DNA from: Typhlomys cinereus
Lineage: Eukaryota > Chordata > Mammalia > Rodentia > Platacanthomyidae
DNA length: 64,000 bases
Assembly: GCA_023101885.1 (NCBI GenBank)
Contig: JALPQD010000408.1
Coordinates: 1,541,019-1,605,018, forward strand
Reading direction: 5' to 3'
Shown here: positions 24,390 through 36,604 of the stretch, piece by piece
Layout: every line of letters begins with the position of its first letter
Position numbering within the stretch: the first letter of the stretch is position 1
The notes under the pieces: model-generated
Database searches by the model: none
What the model saw: the letters and a program-made list of their open reading frames with translations, nothing else
What the model was told of the DNA's origin: nothing
Program-made: the position numbers and the translations under genes

Positions 24390-24587
24390 TCAACTCATCT
24401 CTAAATTCCTCGTAATGCTTACTCCAGGAAATATAGTTATAATACTGTAGTATTTGAGGGATAAGGAGAAAAAAAATCTGTATGTGTTTTGTATAGACAA
24501 AAACCATCTTTCTGAATATTTTTAATCCAGAATTGGCTGAATCTGCAGATCTGGAACCTTGGATGTAGAGGGCTAAATGTACACAAA
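24390..24587 (-). mobile_element. MER2-like (Tigger) transposon fossil
   Basis: Complement pattern: 'tctgtatgtgttttgtatag', 'tctgaatatttttaatcca', 'ggctgaatctgcagatctg', 'aaccttggatgtagaggg', the known MER2 terminal sequence. Confidence 0.6.
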
Positions 24588-24814
24588 ATGATTGAGAATC
24601 AGACTGATTTCATTATCAGCAGGATGCAAATAAATGCCTTCTGAGGAAAAATATTTTCACCTGGAATTCAATTTCTAGCCAAACCTAATCAATTTAAGAG
24701 TAGAGGATGATATTTCTCAAAACACTTTCAAAACCCTTCCTTCCAAACGCTTTTCCCTCAGCAAATCATTGTGGCAGTGCTTCTTGAGAAGGAGGAAGCA
24801 AAGAAAGGAGAGAG

Positions 24815-25005
24815 AGGCCCGTGAGATGGCTCAGTGGCGAAGGTGCTTGCCGCGCAAACACGCAAGCCTGACATCTGAGTTCAATTCCCTAGAATCCACA
24901 TGAAGGTGGAAAGAGAAAAACGACTCTTCAAAGCTGTTCTTTGAATTCTACAAATGCACCCATCATGCGTGTCATATACACAATCATAAAGAATTAAAAA
25001 AAGGG
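24815..25005 (+). mobile_element. tRNA-head SINE (B2/B3-like)
   Basis: Head 'gtgagatggctcagtggcg', B-box area 'gagttcaattccctagaat', later 'agctgttctttgaattcta', A-rich end. Confidence 0.7.
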
Positions 25006-25380
25006 GGGGGGCATGAAACAGACATTGAGGGATGAGGAGACAGGCGAGGTCATGCGGTGCTCCTCAGATGCCAAAGGGAATCGCAGGCCTCCACTGTGCT
25101 AACTGACAGCTCTTGTTCTACCCGTGTGAGATCTGAGAATTTTGGAAGAGAGGCCTCTGAAAGAAGGAAATTCATAGAACTGCTGGCACGTTTGAACATA
25201 GTAAGAGAGATATGTCATCTCTTGGGCATGATTTGGGAATAGAAAACCAAAGCAAATGTGTAAAAAGTAAGAACATTTTTAAATCCAAGAGTAGTAAAAG
25301 GCTATTCAAGAAAGGAAAAGTAATAATGTTGGTTATTATTGCTTGGCTCAGTGATGGATAATTTGCCTAGTGAAAATAAG
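25006..25380. other. Intergenic, nothing recognised
   Basis: A G run near 25004-25011 and short ORFs only. Confidence 0.5.
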
Positions 25381-25383
25381 GTA

Positions 25384-25535
25384 GGGGAGGCGAGATGCCT
25401 TTCAGTGAGTAAAAGTGACTGTGTGCAAATTTGATGACCTGAATTCGATCCCTGGAAGCCCACATGGTGAGAGGAGAGAGCTGACTTCCAAAAGTTGTTC
25501 TTTGACTTCCATCTGTGTGCTCCATGGCTTATGTG
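25384..25535 (+). mobile_element. tRNA-head SINE (B3/RSINE-like)
   Basis: Contains 'ctgaattcgatccctggaag', 'gagagctgacttccaaaagt' and 'tgttctttgacttccatctg', running into a CT microsatellite. Confidence 0.7.
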
Positions 25536-25537
25536 CA

Positions 25538-25605
25538 AAATTTCTCTCTCTTTTTCTTTCTCTCTCTCTTTCTCTCTCTCTCTTGCTCGCTCACTCGCTC
25601 TTTCT
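25538..25605. repeat. (CT)n-rich microsatellite
   Basis: CT units broken by T runs and GCTC units, at the tail of the preceding SINE. Confidence 0.9.
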
Positions 25606-25649
25606 TTTCTCTGCTTGCTCTTCAATAAGTGAAATATTTAAAAAGTAAT

Positions 25650-26025
25650 ACAAATAGTGAATATTTAACAAATTACAGTCATTGTCATTTATTACAAAGT
25701 AGATATACTGTTGTAAAATCAAGAAATGATGGTCTGGAAATCTTGTGTAAAGATTTCAAGACAGATGAGGCTTGCCCTGGGAGGAGACAAGACAGTAGAA
25801 GAGGAAGAGGTCTTGTCTTATTTTTGTTTGATTTTTCACATAGCACAGACTGAACTCTAACTCACCATCCTCAGCTTTTCAGAACTGTTTGACCCATCTT
25901 GCATGCTAGTATTAATAAAATATAAAATATTAATGTTAATAAAATTAAATACTAATATTAATAAAAAGAAAAACAAATTCTCAAACTTTTGGGAATAAAA
26001 TCCAAACTCCTGACTTTCTGAGAAC
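25650..26025. other. Intergenic, nothing recognised
   Basis: AT-rich TAATAAAAT-type low complexity near 25910-25975. Confidence 0.5.
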
Positions 26026-26029
26026 ATAG

Positions 26030-26165
26030 TTTATGGAACGAACATGATTCAGTTTGACTATTAACTTGGCAATTTTCCATATATGTAACCTTGGGCAAGT
26101 TGTCTAAGTTATCCAAACTCTGTTAAGGAGATAATGAGAATTCATTATCAGGGTAAATGGGTACC
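26030..26165 (+). mobile_element. MIR fragment
   Basis: Carries 'gtaaccttgggcaagttgtc' followed by 'taaggagataatgagaatt', the MIR core. Confidence 0.6.
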
Positions 26166-26780
26166 CAACCTATTTGTGAAGAATAAATCAGACAGCCCAG
26201 GTAAAGTTTGAGTTTATGTTTATACAGTATTGTATGAATTTTCACCAGAGTTCACCAATTGTCAGCCTGACTTAAAGAGTCTTTTCAACTTCTCTTCAAT
26301 CTGTTTTCCTAACCCCATATATTGTAAGTCTGTAAGACAAACATCAACCTTAGTACAGGCAGCTCTGAAACTCTCTGAGATATATATCATGTTTCTTTTC
26401 TTTTTAGACTGTTTCCCCATTGCTTGAGAAAGTGTGTATTTTCCGACTGACAAATCCTATTTGGTTGAAATGACAATGGAAGTAAAATGGGTTATACCCT
26501 ACCCAAACTGACCAGTGTTTGCATTTATGGAATCAAAATACAAGATGTAAATATTTCCTCTAGAGGCTAGAAGATGCAGGGAGTCCCATCTTTGTTCAAG
26601 ACATGCTAATCTTGACGTCGCTCAAGGTTGCCATGTTGTTGTTTGAGATATTTTCTTGATGCTTCAATGACTTCAGTTTATTTCTCAACATATGAACAAC
26701 GGAGAGTAACTCCTTTTGATTGAGACAAGGAGGCAGGGAGTATTGGATTTGCACAAGGTAGGATTGGAATTAAAATATCA
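26166..26780. other. Intergenic, nothing recognised
   Basis: No recognisable repeat or exon. Confidence 0.5.
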
Positions 26781-26786
26781 GCCACA

Positions 26787-27050
26787 GGCTGGAGAAATGG
26801 CTCCAGGGATTAAGTCTTTGCTTTGAAAGCAGAAGGACCTGAGTTCAGATCCCAAATCCCACATAAAAATGCTGGGCAGAAATGGCAGTGACCTGAACTG
26901 AACCTGGAAGGTGGAGCCTGGGGAACTCCAAAGCAAAACCAAGATACCCCAAATCACCCTTGGACTTCCATGGACATATGCAGTGCCTTCAGATATACAC
27001 ACACACACACACACAAAATGAATGTATAATTATTTTTTTTAATTAAAAAT
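26787..27050 (+). mobile_element. Lineage-specific tRNA-head SINE, copy 4
   Basis: Head 'ggctggagaaatggctcca', 'aggacctgagttcagatcc', short CA tail (26996-27016). Flanked by aaatatcag(c/t)ca (26773-26784 and 27051-27062), a 12-bp target duplication with one mismatch. Confidence 0.9.
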
Positions 27051-27209
27051 AAATATCAGTCATGATTTTGCAACTTGGTTGAAAACTAACCTTTTGCTAC
27101 TCCTGACTGAATATTTCTAGCTCATTTTTCTCATGAGGAGGAAGCAATTTGTTTTGTAAATCAGAAAAAAATTCTTTTCCCCTTTTCTTCTCAGAGCAAC
27201 TAAAAAAGA

Positions 27210-27215
<6 letters not shown>

Positions 27216-27245
<30 letters not shown>
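27216..27245. repeat. Poly-A run
   Basis: 30 consecutive A, with no SINE body recognised immediately upstream. Confidence 0.95.
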
Positions 27246-27247
<2 letters not shown>

Positions 27248-27249
27248 AG

Positions 27250-28700
27250 AAGCAACCATTTATTTGTAGGTTTAAAAAAATAAGGGCTTTGGTTTTGTCA
27301 GTGAATCGGTAGAGGAGAATTATTTTCCTAAAGAGGGAGTAATATCTTTGAAAGGTCAAATAATCATGTTCTAGCCTAAAAAAACAAAAATTAAATCAAT
27401 GAAAATTGTAACAATTAACTTTTATAATTTGCACTAGTCTATCAATTTTACAATCACTTTTAATAGAATTTAGTGTTAATTTCATAATAGCAGAAATATT
27501 TTTTAGGAGATTCACTGTCTCTTCTCTGATGACAACTGTAGCCCGTGGTACAACCTTGATTTGTGTCTAGCTTTTAGAAACTTTTGGTCTGTGGTGTACA
27601 TGGAAGTACAAAGTAGTATAAGAATAGTGGTAAATACCACTGTTTAAGATAATCACAAGATTTCATAATCTTACGGATTTTATAAATTATATAAAAATAT
27701 TTGCTTTTTCAATTTTAAAGTAAAAAGAGAATAGTGTTTTCTATTTTCTGTCATTCTACGGTGAATTCAGATAGACAATCTAAGATTTGGGCAAATTCAC
27801 TAGCCTCTGACCATCTATCACCGTTACTATGAGTATTTCATTGGTATATGTTGAAAACTTTGTCTATATTTAAACCACAGATAATGAATCATTTTGTTAT
27901 GAGGTACTCATTGCATATTACAGAAAATTTCCTCAGAAGGTCACTGATTTATGAAGGGTCATGTTGTTTGAGTCAAACTAGTGTTGTAGAATCACCAATA
28001 AAGTTCTTATGCAAACGAGGAAATTTCTAAGACACCCCCCCCATACACACACACCTTGGAATAAGACAGAAATGCACTTCTTAGGTAGAGTTTAGGTTTA
28101 CTCTTACATCTTTGGCTTTAAGATGAGTTAATGCCAAAGGTATTTCAGTGAGCAAAAACCTTTACAACTTTTGTTTTAGTTTTAATTGTTCAATCTTGTC
28201 CCTGTGTTGTCCTTACCAAATCAAATACTATTGCTTAGGGTACAGCTTCAGAAAGAATTGAGCACAACTCAATCTCTAATTTACAAATGTTTTAAATAAG
28301 CTATATATTAACCCATGACTACCCTTTATTTCTAGCTACTTTTCTGCTTATTGACATCTTTGCTAATTTAAACCTATGTGCCTGCTTAAGTCTCATGGTA
28401 CCAAAGTCTTGGAGAGCAGACAAGGACATGTTGCTAATGAAAAGTTGCCAACTACAGGTTGGGACTGTTCTTAAAATAAGAGGTCAAATCCAAAAAGGGA
28501 CCCATAAACCAAGTTCCCAGGACCCTCTAGTATGCACTGAATTCCCGTGATTAAAAACCAAAGTATAACTGTTCGTCTCCTTCTGTCTGCACACCTCAGG
28601 GTGTGCACATGCCTCCAGTCCTTTCAATGTTGCGGTGAAGCAATTTCTGGCCAAGAAATAAAAACAAAATCAACCCAACTTTCAATGACAACTGGTCATA
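27250..28700. other. Intergenic, nothing recognised
   Basis: AT-rich with no recognisable SINE; short ORFs without domains. Confidence 0.5.
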
Positions 28701-28707
28701 AAATCAG

Positions 28708-28862
28708 GTATAACTGTCCTTGGTGGCACAAATCTATAATTCCAACATTCAGCAGAGGAAGGAGAATCTCCAGTTTGAAGTCAGTGTGGGCTACATAGTA
28801 AGAACTTGTCTTAGAAAAACAACAAAATCAAACAACAAACAAGACAAAACAACAAAACAAGC
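28708..28862 (+). mobile_element. B1 SINE
   Basis: Contains 'ttggtggcacaaatctataa', 'gtgtgggctacatagtaag' and a CAAAA-type tail. Confidence 0.75.
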
Positions 28863-28961
28863 AACGTATCAGTTATAATTCCAATAAGGAGACAAAGTTG
28901 AGTCTTTAAGGGGTTGAGTGACATGCACATATATTTTCGTGGTATTAAGATTACTATCAAA

Positions 28962-29230
28962 GGCTGGAGAGATGGCTCAGGGGTTAAGACTCTGCCTCGC
29001 AAGCAGAAGGTCCTGAGTTTGGATCCCAGGTCCCACGTAAAAACACCAGACAGCCTACATTTCCCGCCCTGGTGTGGGCAGAGCTTTGAAAAATCCCAGA
29101 GTGAAGCAAGAAGGAGGGAGAAGCAATACAGGATGATTCCCAAAGTCACCCTCAATCCTCCACAGGGACACACAGGGCCCTCTGATACACACACACACAC
29201 ATACAAAATAAATAAATAAAGTAAAAAAAA
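28962..29230 (+). mobile_element. Lineage-specific tRNA-head SINE, copy 5
   Basis: Well-preserved head: A-box region 'gatggctcagggg', B-box region 'gagtttggatccc'. The body ends 'ccctctgatacac', followed by a short CA tail and AATAAATAAATAAA. Flanked by aagatt(a/g)ctatca (28947-28959 and 29231-29243), a 13-bp target duplication with one mismatch. Confidence 0.93.
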
Positions 29231-29244
29231 AAGATTGCTATCAT

Positions 29245-30635
29245 TTCGGAATATCACCATTGTCTGGACATTTAAGTATATTTAATTAGAAATGATTTTT
29301 TCTTTATGATCTGCACTCCTGGTTGGCTCAGTAATAAATACATGAACTCCTTACCAATAAAAGTAGTATTAAATAGTAATCTTTATAGGTCAAAAATTTC
29401 ATGCGGTGACACCTTGGGTAAGTTCAGTACAACGCCTTCAAGTACATTGGCTGCCAACACTTCAATTCACAGATTGTTTCATAAACACTGAAAAATCAGG
29501 TAGTTCTCAAGTGGTAGCTCCAGTTATACTGGATATTATTACTGCTAAGCTAACACTACGTCCTTAAGTTCTATGCAGAATGGAAAACAATTAGAAAAAA
29601 ACACACAGAAGCAAAATGTCAAGAATACAAAATGCGCTGTTCACACAAATAACTTGTGGATTTTGATAAAGAAGAAGGTGGGGAGAAGCAGGTAGGCTGT
29701 GGGCAGGATGAGGACAGATCAGCTCACTTCAAGTGGCTCAGTGGCACCAACCACCGTCTCACATAGGACTGGGCTCATGCTACGAGTGCCAGGCTCTTTG
29801 TTCACGGTGGCTTTGCTGCTAAGCCAGGACTTACTCAATGGTCTGATGACCACATATATTTGTTCCAAAAGGTCTATTTCAATTGGATGCTCCAGAACAA
29901 CAGACCATCAGGACTCCATTTCCTTCCCACAGAGAAGTACCCTGGAACCCCATTCCTCATTGTAGGCGATAACTGGCCACTGGGTTTAATATTTCCCTGA
30001 CTCTCTTCCCTTTCCTCCTTTTTTTTCTTCTTTTCGGTCTACTGGCTTTACCACTTAGTGAAACATTTTAAGCCAACCTCACAAATTATTTCTGGCTTAA
30101 CATTCCTCATTTTCAAATGTGCTTTCCAGACTTTAATTAAACCTAGTCCCCCTGAAGGCCGAGAAGGCAGCGCTGTGTTTTTCTGCTTTCTAGAGGGGAA
30201 AATGTAAGTGAAATAATGACCCCAAATGGTAAAAGTTGACAGGAACAATGAAAAGGCTCTCCTGACAATCTGGGTTTAGAAGCTTTCTTGCCTTTCCACA
30301 GACCTAAATTCACACTATTAAGCCTTTTGGGAAAATCTGCTACCTTGAAAAGGTTAAAGGGCATTGCATTCTACCTGAAAGTGTGAGAAAAAAATTAATT
30401 CCTTGTAGGTGCGGCATTATAGATAGGTTAAAACACAAAACAAAAGAGAAATGTTCCTTTGGCTGTTTTAGATAAAATTATTTTCATTATTACATTAAAA
30501 ATTATTTATTTGATGAAATTCATTCCTAATTAGATAAAAGTAATGATAACTTGACTAATTGGTCTTCAGTCACATGTTTATAGAATTATTATAGGGAGAA
30601 GTTTAAGATTCAATTACTTTATCATTAAGACCCAC
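29245..30635. other. Intergenic, nothing recognised
   Basis: Unique-looking; small ORFs at 29699-29965 and 30048-30364 lack domains. Confidence 0.5.
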
Positions 30636-30639
30636 ACAT

Positions 30640-30785
30640 GGGACCAGCAAGATAGTTCAGTGGATAGAGACACGCAAACCTGAAAATTTGAATTTCAACC
30701 ACAGTGGTAGGAGAGAACCAACTTTTAAACATCCCCTGACCTTCACGTGCACACTATGACACACGTGGCTTCTCTCTTTCTCCAT
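30640..30785 (+). mobile_element. Decayed tRNA-head SINE (B3/RSINE-like)
   Basis: 'ggaccagcaagatagttcag' head, 'gagagaaccaacttttaaa' and 'cctgaccttcacgtgcacac'. Confidence 0.6.
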
Positions 30786-30984
30786 CTTAGGGTTTCTATG
30801 TTCTTTTTGTAGGACTTTCTTTATGATTTTCCTGGTTGGATTCTAACAATAGTATATGGGCAAAGAATAACAATGGAGAAAATATGGTAGGAGGGATATT
30901 AACTCTCACACATGCATACTTAGGAATATATTTCTTTCTTCTATTCTCATAGTCTCTCTGTGTTACGTTAGTGCTTCTACACCA

Positions 30985-31567
30985 AATTAGTCTGTTTCCT
31001 GTTGCTAATAACTGAATACTGAGTAACTTTGCATAAAGAAAAGGGGTTTATTTTGCTTTACTGTTATGGGTGTCTGTGCCCTCAGATAATGATTTTTTTC
31101 ATTGGCAGTGACCCAAGTGGTTGAGGGCATCACACAGCAAGAGAAAAGGAAAACACGTGTATCCATGAGTGTATATGTGCGAGAGTATGTGTGTGTGTGA
31201 GAGAGTGGGGAAAAGGGAAGTGCATGAGTGTGTGAGAGAAAGGGAGGGAGGGAGGGAGAGAGGGAAGAAAATGTAAAAAGAGAGAGGAAAAAGGAGGAAA
31301 GGAGGGAGGGAAAGGGAGGAAGAGAGCAAAGCAGGCACAGGGGAGGGAGAGGTAGAGAGAGAGAGAGAGAGATCTTATAAAGCCACCAGAATTCAATCAT
31401 GGAGGCCCCAATGGTGACCCTGTGTGTTCCTAATTGCCTCCCAAAGCACCTGTCTCTAAACATTGTAATCAGATTAAATTTCAACGCTCTAATGACCTCA
31501 CAATGGAAATTAAAATGTCAACAAATGAACTCTTGAGGACAGTGTTCAGACCATATCCAAATCATAG
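30985..31567 (-). mobile_element. MaLR-type LTR with internal GA expansion
   Basis: Read on the plus strand, the 3' LTR end is 'aaattagtctgtttcctgtt', then 'gagggcatcacacagcaag', 'cttataaagccaccagaatt', and the 5' LTR end 'cagaccatatccaaatcata'. This is the complement of an ERVL-MaLR (MST/THE1-like) LTR. No retroviral genes are attached. Confidence 0.7.
31185..31375. repeat. GA/GGGA-rich low-complexity tract
   Basis: Purine-rich run of GAGA, GGGAGG and GGAAA units inside the LTR, with a GT run just before it. Confidence 0.9.
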
Positions 31568-32045
31568 CATGCACCATATAGGTCACTAAGTTATCATGAC
31601 CTTTGGCCTCTGTTCCCACTTGAAATAAATCTCACACTTGTGTCCAAGTCACCTTTTGCACTCAGTTTTGATTTATTATCTTCAGAACGATTCTTTATTC
31701 TCATGTTGTATCACTTTCTGTCATGTTCATCTCAACATTTCTGTGTCCATACATTTTGTTCATGCTTCTTGTATGCAGCATGTAGAGGGTTTGTTTCATT
31801 AAACATTCCACTATTTTTATCATTTAATGGTCAGAGTCAGGTAAGGAAGAATTGCTGATATAGCCTGGCGCTAAGTTACACATGATCTTTTGGACACAAA
31901 GACACTAAGATAAGGAGAAACAACAACAACAAAAGATCCAGACCAAGTTCTTTACAGCTGTTCCCACAAACTAGAATGTCCCCTTCCACCAGATGGACAT
32001 GGCTATCCATTCCCTCATCAAATTTCTGTTCTGATAAAAACAAGG
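31568..32045. other. Intergenic, nothing recognised
   Basis: A short (CAA)n run near 31920; no exon. Confidence 0.5.
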
Positions 32046-32189
32046 CGGAGGATGAATTTATTTATTAGGGTATGTAACATCCCCATAGGCTCATCATTTG
32101 GATGTTCACTTGCCATCTGGTCTACTATTTTGGGAGGTTTTAAGAACTTACGGGACGGGGCTGAGCTGGAGGAAGTTGATACACCTGGG

Positions 32190-32355
32190 GGTGTATGTTA
32201 TTCCTGGGCACTTCCTGTTGGTCTGTTTCCTGGCTCAACCATGATGTGAATTAAATTGCTCTGCCATGTTTTCCGAGCCATAGTGAACTGGATCTTCTGA
32301 AACTGTAGCTAAAGTAGATAAATTCTTCCTTTTGTTAGGAAGTTTTGTAACACTA
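32190..32355 (+). mobile_element. Possible LTR 3' end (MaLR/ORR1-like)
   Basis: 'gctctgccatgttttccgag', 'gaactggatcttctgaaac' and 'ttgttaggaagttttgtaac' follow the order of rodent MaLR LTR 3' regions. Upstream limit unclear. Confidence 0.45.
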
Positions 32356-32359
32356 ACAT

Positions 32360-33040
32360 AAAAAGCCAGTGGATACGAAGAACTTTTCATTAGAGACGTC
32401 ATACTTTCTTTTCATTACTTGAAACTTACTCATATTCATATGGCTGCAAAGAAAGCTGGGAAATACAATTGGCTGAGCAGCAGTAAGCCAAGTGAATTAA
32501 TTGGAGTACTTTTAAGAAAGGAGACATCAGACACTAACAACCATATAATGAGTAATTAATTCTGTAAACATTTAGCACACTTTGTAAGATAAGAGTTTCA
32601 AAGATTGTCATTTTCTTGATCTTTATCTCAACTTTATTACTTGATCCCTACATCATTCAAATATACTATTTCAATTCCCCCAAAGATTTCTACATAAAAT
32701 TCTGTAATTGACACCTTTCCACAAATAAAACAAAGTTTCTTCTTTTTCTCACCCAAACATAGAACTGATCTTGCTTTAATAAAATCCTCTTGGATTATGT
32801 GAGAAGTAAAACAGTTTGTCCTAACCTTGGAATTGTCATCCAAATACCTCCAGTGAATTCACCATAACACTGAATTTTTTTTATTAGTTCATATTTGTAT
32901 TTATGTATCATGAGTGTCAGTGTCTGTGGATTCTGATTAATATTACCCTTAGATTAATGTAATATTTTTCCCAGTGCATTCTCTCATGTTGCAGGATAAA
33001 GGTCTTAGTGAGTGTTCATTCGGTATTTCCTAAAAGAAGG
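32360..33040. other. Intergenic, nothing recognised
   Basis: AT-rich; no gene signal. Confidence 0.5.
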
Positions 33041-33045
33041 AATTT

Positions 33046-33220
33046 CAGCCAGTCATGGTGGTGCGTGCCTGGAACACCAGTAACTTGGGAGGCTGAGGTT
33101 AAGAAGTTAATATGTTCAATGATTGCCCTATCACAGAGTGAGTTCAAAGCCAACATGGGTAATGCAATGACATCTGTTTCAACCCTAAATATTGTAAAAT
33201 ATAAAAATAAACAGATAAAT
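33046..33220 (+). mobile_element. B1-like SINE
   Basis: 'ccagtcatggtggtgcgtgc', 'aacttgggaggctgaggtt', later 'gagtgagttcaaagccaac', A-rich end. Confidence 0.75.
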
Positions 33221-33720
33221 CCCTATTTTACATCTCGTATGATTGGGGATTAAGGAAGACAAATCATTTCACCAATGATTTATCACAGCAGAAAGGAAGT
33301 AATCAGAAGCCAGACCTATAACTTATACATCCATAGAAAATACTAGTTTGTCTATGACACATTTATATGGCCAGTTGGGTTATATATGGCTTCCTCTGAT
33401 AATATGAGCTGACTAATTTCAAAGTGAGGTGAAATAATAAAGGACAGATTAATAACTTTCAATGGTGAAGTACTTAGGTATCACTACTTTAATCAAAGGA
33501 ATTAACTTATAATAATTAAATTATAGGTATATTGGCAAATAGCTCAATGAGTTTGTGGTTTAGAAGGTACAATTCAAGAATATCTCTTTAAAAATCATAT
33601 GTAAACATTTGCCTATTCAGGAAATACCAACTGCTTACAAAGATCAGTTGTTTAGGTCTAATAATTTTAATGTTAGTGTTTATAGAAACAAAATAGAAAC
33701 ACTGATCAAAATTCTAGACA
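33221..33720. other. Intergenic, nothing recognised
   Basis: AT-rich, no feature. Confidence 0.5.
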
Positions 33721-33723
33721 TCA

Positions 33724-33920
33724 GGGACATCAAGATAGCTCAGAGTGTAAATTACCTGCCCACAAAACTGATGACCCAAGTTCAAGTCCCACAAGCCCAT
33801 AAGGTGGAGGGAGAGAACTAACTTCCAAAAGTTGTCCTCTGATTTCCGATCCTGTGCTGTGGCATATGCGTGTGAACCATCATTCTCTCTCTCTCAAATA
33901 AATAAATAAAATATTTTTTT
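33724..33920 (+). mobile_element. tRNA-head SINE (B3/RSINE-like)
   Basis: 'atcaagatagctcagagtg' head, 'gagagaactaacttccaaaa', 'gttgtcctctgatttccga', and an AAATAAATAAATAAAAT tail after a short CT run. Confidence 0.75.
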
Positions 33921-34029
33921 AGAAATTCTAGAGCACAATAATCATAAAGGAAAGAAAGAAAAAGGAGGAAAAGATATGCAAAAGAATGAATCAGAAAAAG
34001 CATGGGGATGGATGGCATCCATTAGCTTT

Positions 34030-34435
34030 TGTGTAATGTTTATTTATTGTAGTTAACAAGCTTTGAGTCCACATTCTTCCAGTAGTATCATCCTTACTTA
34101 CTTGTGAAGAATTGGATCTCATCATTTAGATACCATCTGCTGGGTCCCCCTTGTTCAGATAGTTGCCCTTCCCCTAGCCAAGGAAAGAGGATTTTAGCCA
34201 ATCTCATCAAATACTGTCTTCTGGGAAATTAGAATCATTTTTCCTATGGAGTGCTTGAGACATTCATGCTGGGGAGACACAGGTGAGCTGCCTGGCCCAA
34301 CCTTTCCAACATGCTTGTTTTTCAGCTCTTTCTAATCCTTTTAACATCCTGCGACTTGCCCAATAAATTCCCTTCTTGATTGTCAGTTACTGCTACCTGC
34401 AACCAAAATGCTCTTATTGATATAGCCAAAGAAGA
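34030..34435 (+). mobile_element. Possible old LTR-like repeat
   Basis: The end reads 'gcccaataaattcccttctt' then 'ctacctgcaaccaaaatgct', similar to the 3' end of several mammalian LTRs. The 5' part is not recognised. Confidence 0.3.
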
Positions 34436-34691
34436 AAATAAGTGGGAATAAATGCAAAATCAAGGTCTGGGATGAGATCCATTGAAAATATATTTTCAGC
34501 TCCTAAGAAAAACAGAACAAATGATTCTAGTTCAAACCTGAATCAAAATGCAGATTAGCATTCAATCATCTTGTACATTTCTCGGAGTAAAAATAATCAC
34601 AGCATAAGGCAGTAAAGGACTTCCAAAAGACCAGAGTGATATTCTTTTTCAAGAATATCTTCTCTTGCATGATGTGATATTCAAGTCTATA

Positions 34692-34764
34692 ACACAAATT
34701 CCAGGCTGGCCTGGGTTATGGAGTAGAACCCTGTTTAAATAAAACAACAACAAAAATAAAACTA
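34692..34764 (+). mobile_element. B1 3' fragment
   Basis: 'ttccaggctggcctgggtta' with a CAACAAAA-type tail. Confidence 0.6.
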
Positions 34765-34769
34765 ACTGT

Positions 34770-36540
34770 AGGGTTGACATCACAATTTCAGATACTGGGA
34801 AGAAAACCTGTTTCCTGCAAGGCAGAGACCTTCCTCTGTTTTTACAATACTAATTCTTTGTTTCTTAGGCATGACAGAAGGATTTTTCAATTCAAATTAA
34901 ACTCCTTCAACTTGTCTAATTCTTCTGCCTTCCCCACTGATTTGGCCCCCTGGGATTCTTTTCACTGCCAAGGATTAAATCCTCTGTGAAAACCTTGAAG
35001 GCAATAGGACATCTGTCCTGAAAATGTGATACAAAACTGTCCAAAGAGAGAGAAGCAATGTCAAAGCTTACATGAGAAAATAATTGGACTCTTATTCACA
35101 TTGGGAAAAAGTTGGTTTCAAACTGAGTTTTTTATTGACTTTTTTGGTCATAAAAAGAATCATCATTTATGTCTAACGAGAAACTGTTACTCTTCTCTTT
35201 GAGAAAAGATGCCAAAGTTTGGCATGTTTAAGCACCAAACAAACATCTCCATAGTGAATGGCTTGCTGCCAATATCTGGTATGTCCAGGAATCCCAGATG
35301 ATGTCATATCTGAAGTTCAAGCTCACATACCAGACTCTTCACTTACTTGAGCAATAAACATTACTTAATCAAATGTCTAAATGTTTTTAAAAAGTAAAAC
35401 ACCTGTGATTTCGTCAAGTTATAATGTGGATTGGAATGGCTTGCAGCTCTTATATCTACTGTAGAGCGAAGAATCCTAAGTTATAGCCATTACCAGTTGA
35501 AAGCTGACTTTGAATACAATGATCCATCTTCTCACGTGTGTCTGGTTGGTATGACAATTTTATGTTGGTGGATGAGTGAGTCCAACTAGAATCTGAATTA
35601 GAATTCGTCCTAATTCAAGGGTGCTAATTTAATATATTGGTGGTGAGAGTTGACCTCATGTTACATCCGCAGAACAGACACACAAAAGTGCTGATGTTAA
35701 TAAAATTAGATGTGATGAGTTTAAAGAGTAACCACTGTATAAATCTTATTTTTTTAGGCTTTATCCATCCATCCTCATTATATAAGATATTTTATAGTAA
35801 TTCTGTTTACTGATAGCTGTTGTGTACAGTCATAAGATGTACCAAGAGAAACTGATGGCTGCTTAGACTTCATGACAAGGGAGATCATGTAAAAGTGATA
35901 TACAATCAGAACAGTATCATCTCAACTTTAATCATTTGTGTTGTCCATTGATCCAAAAACTTAGGAGAAGCCCAAGACTGGATGGTGGGGTGGAATGTGA
36001 TTTGGTAGACAAGAACTGAACCCTGGCTTTTAGCTCTTGTTAAACAGCTCCTGGAAAATACCCTTTCTTTAATGCCTCTTTGCCATGTGAAATGGCATCT
36101 ATTTGTATTTTGTGTGTGCAAATGTAGCCCGAAAATGTAACGACTCAGGTTATTGTGTCAGGACTCCCTAATGGCTAGATAACCCTTCAGTTAAAAAACT
36201 TACAGGTTATTTGCTTTTTTTTTTTTTTTTTTTATAAATGCCTAGGCTTCAGTTCTATTGAAAAGCAACTGGAAAAGTCATTTCATGAAATGACTCATTA
36301 AATATTTGATGAATGATTCAGTCTTATGGACCTATATGGTCACATCAGTCATGTCTCTAAGTTATGCCTGCCTGTGCTCACAGGGGATAGATAGACATTA
36401 AGCAAACCTCAAAAGATGACAGGTGTTCAGTTCTTCTGTCTAATTTTCCAGAAAGAATAGCAGATAATGTCTTTAGCATTAAAAGGAAAAGGCAAGGGGG
36501 GATGCACACAGTTGCACACGGTTACACACAGAGACAAACA
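34770..36540. other. Intergenic, nothing recognised
   Basis: T17 run near 36216-36233; otherwise unique AT-rich sequence. Confidence 0.5.
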
Positions 36541-36543
36541 TAG

Positions 36544-36550
36544 ACACACA

Positions 36551-36600
<50 letters not shown>
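36544..36600. repeat. (CA)n microsatellite
   Basis: About 28 CA units with one TA interruption, not attached to a recognisable SINE. Confidence 0.95.
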
Positions 36601-36601
<1 letters not shown>

Positions 36602-36604
36602 CTT

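Noticed and set aside
28811..29260. 149-codon minus-strand ORF, with similar ORFs at 42905 and 60303
   Set aside because: These resemble one another only because they are translations of the same SINE in reverse.
31005..31484. 159-codon Ser/Leu/Pro-rich minus-strand ORF
   Set aside because: Translation of the GA-rich low-complexity tract inside an LTR.
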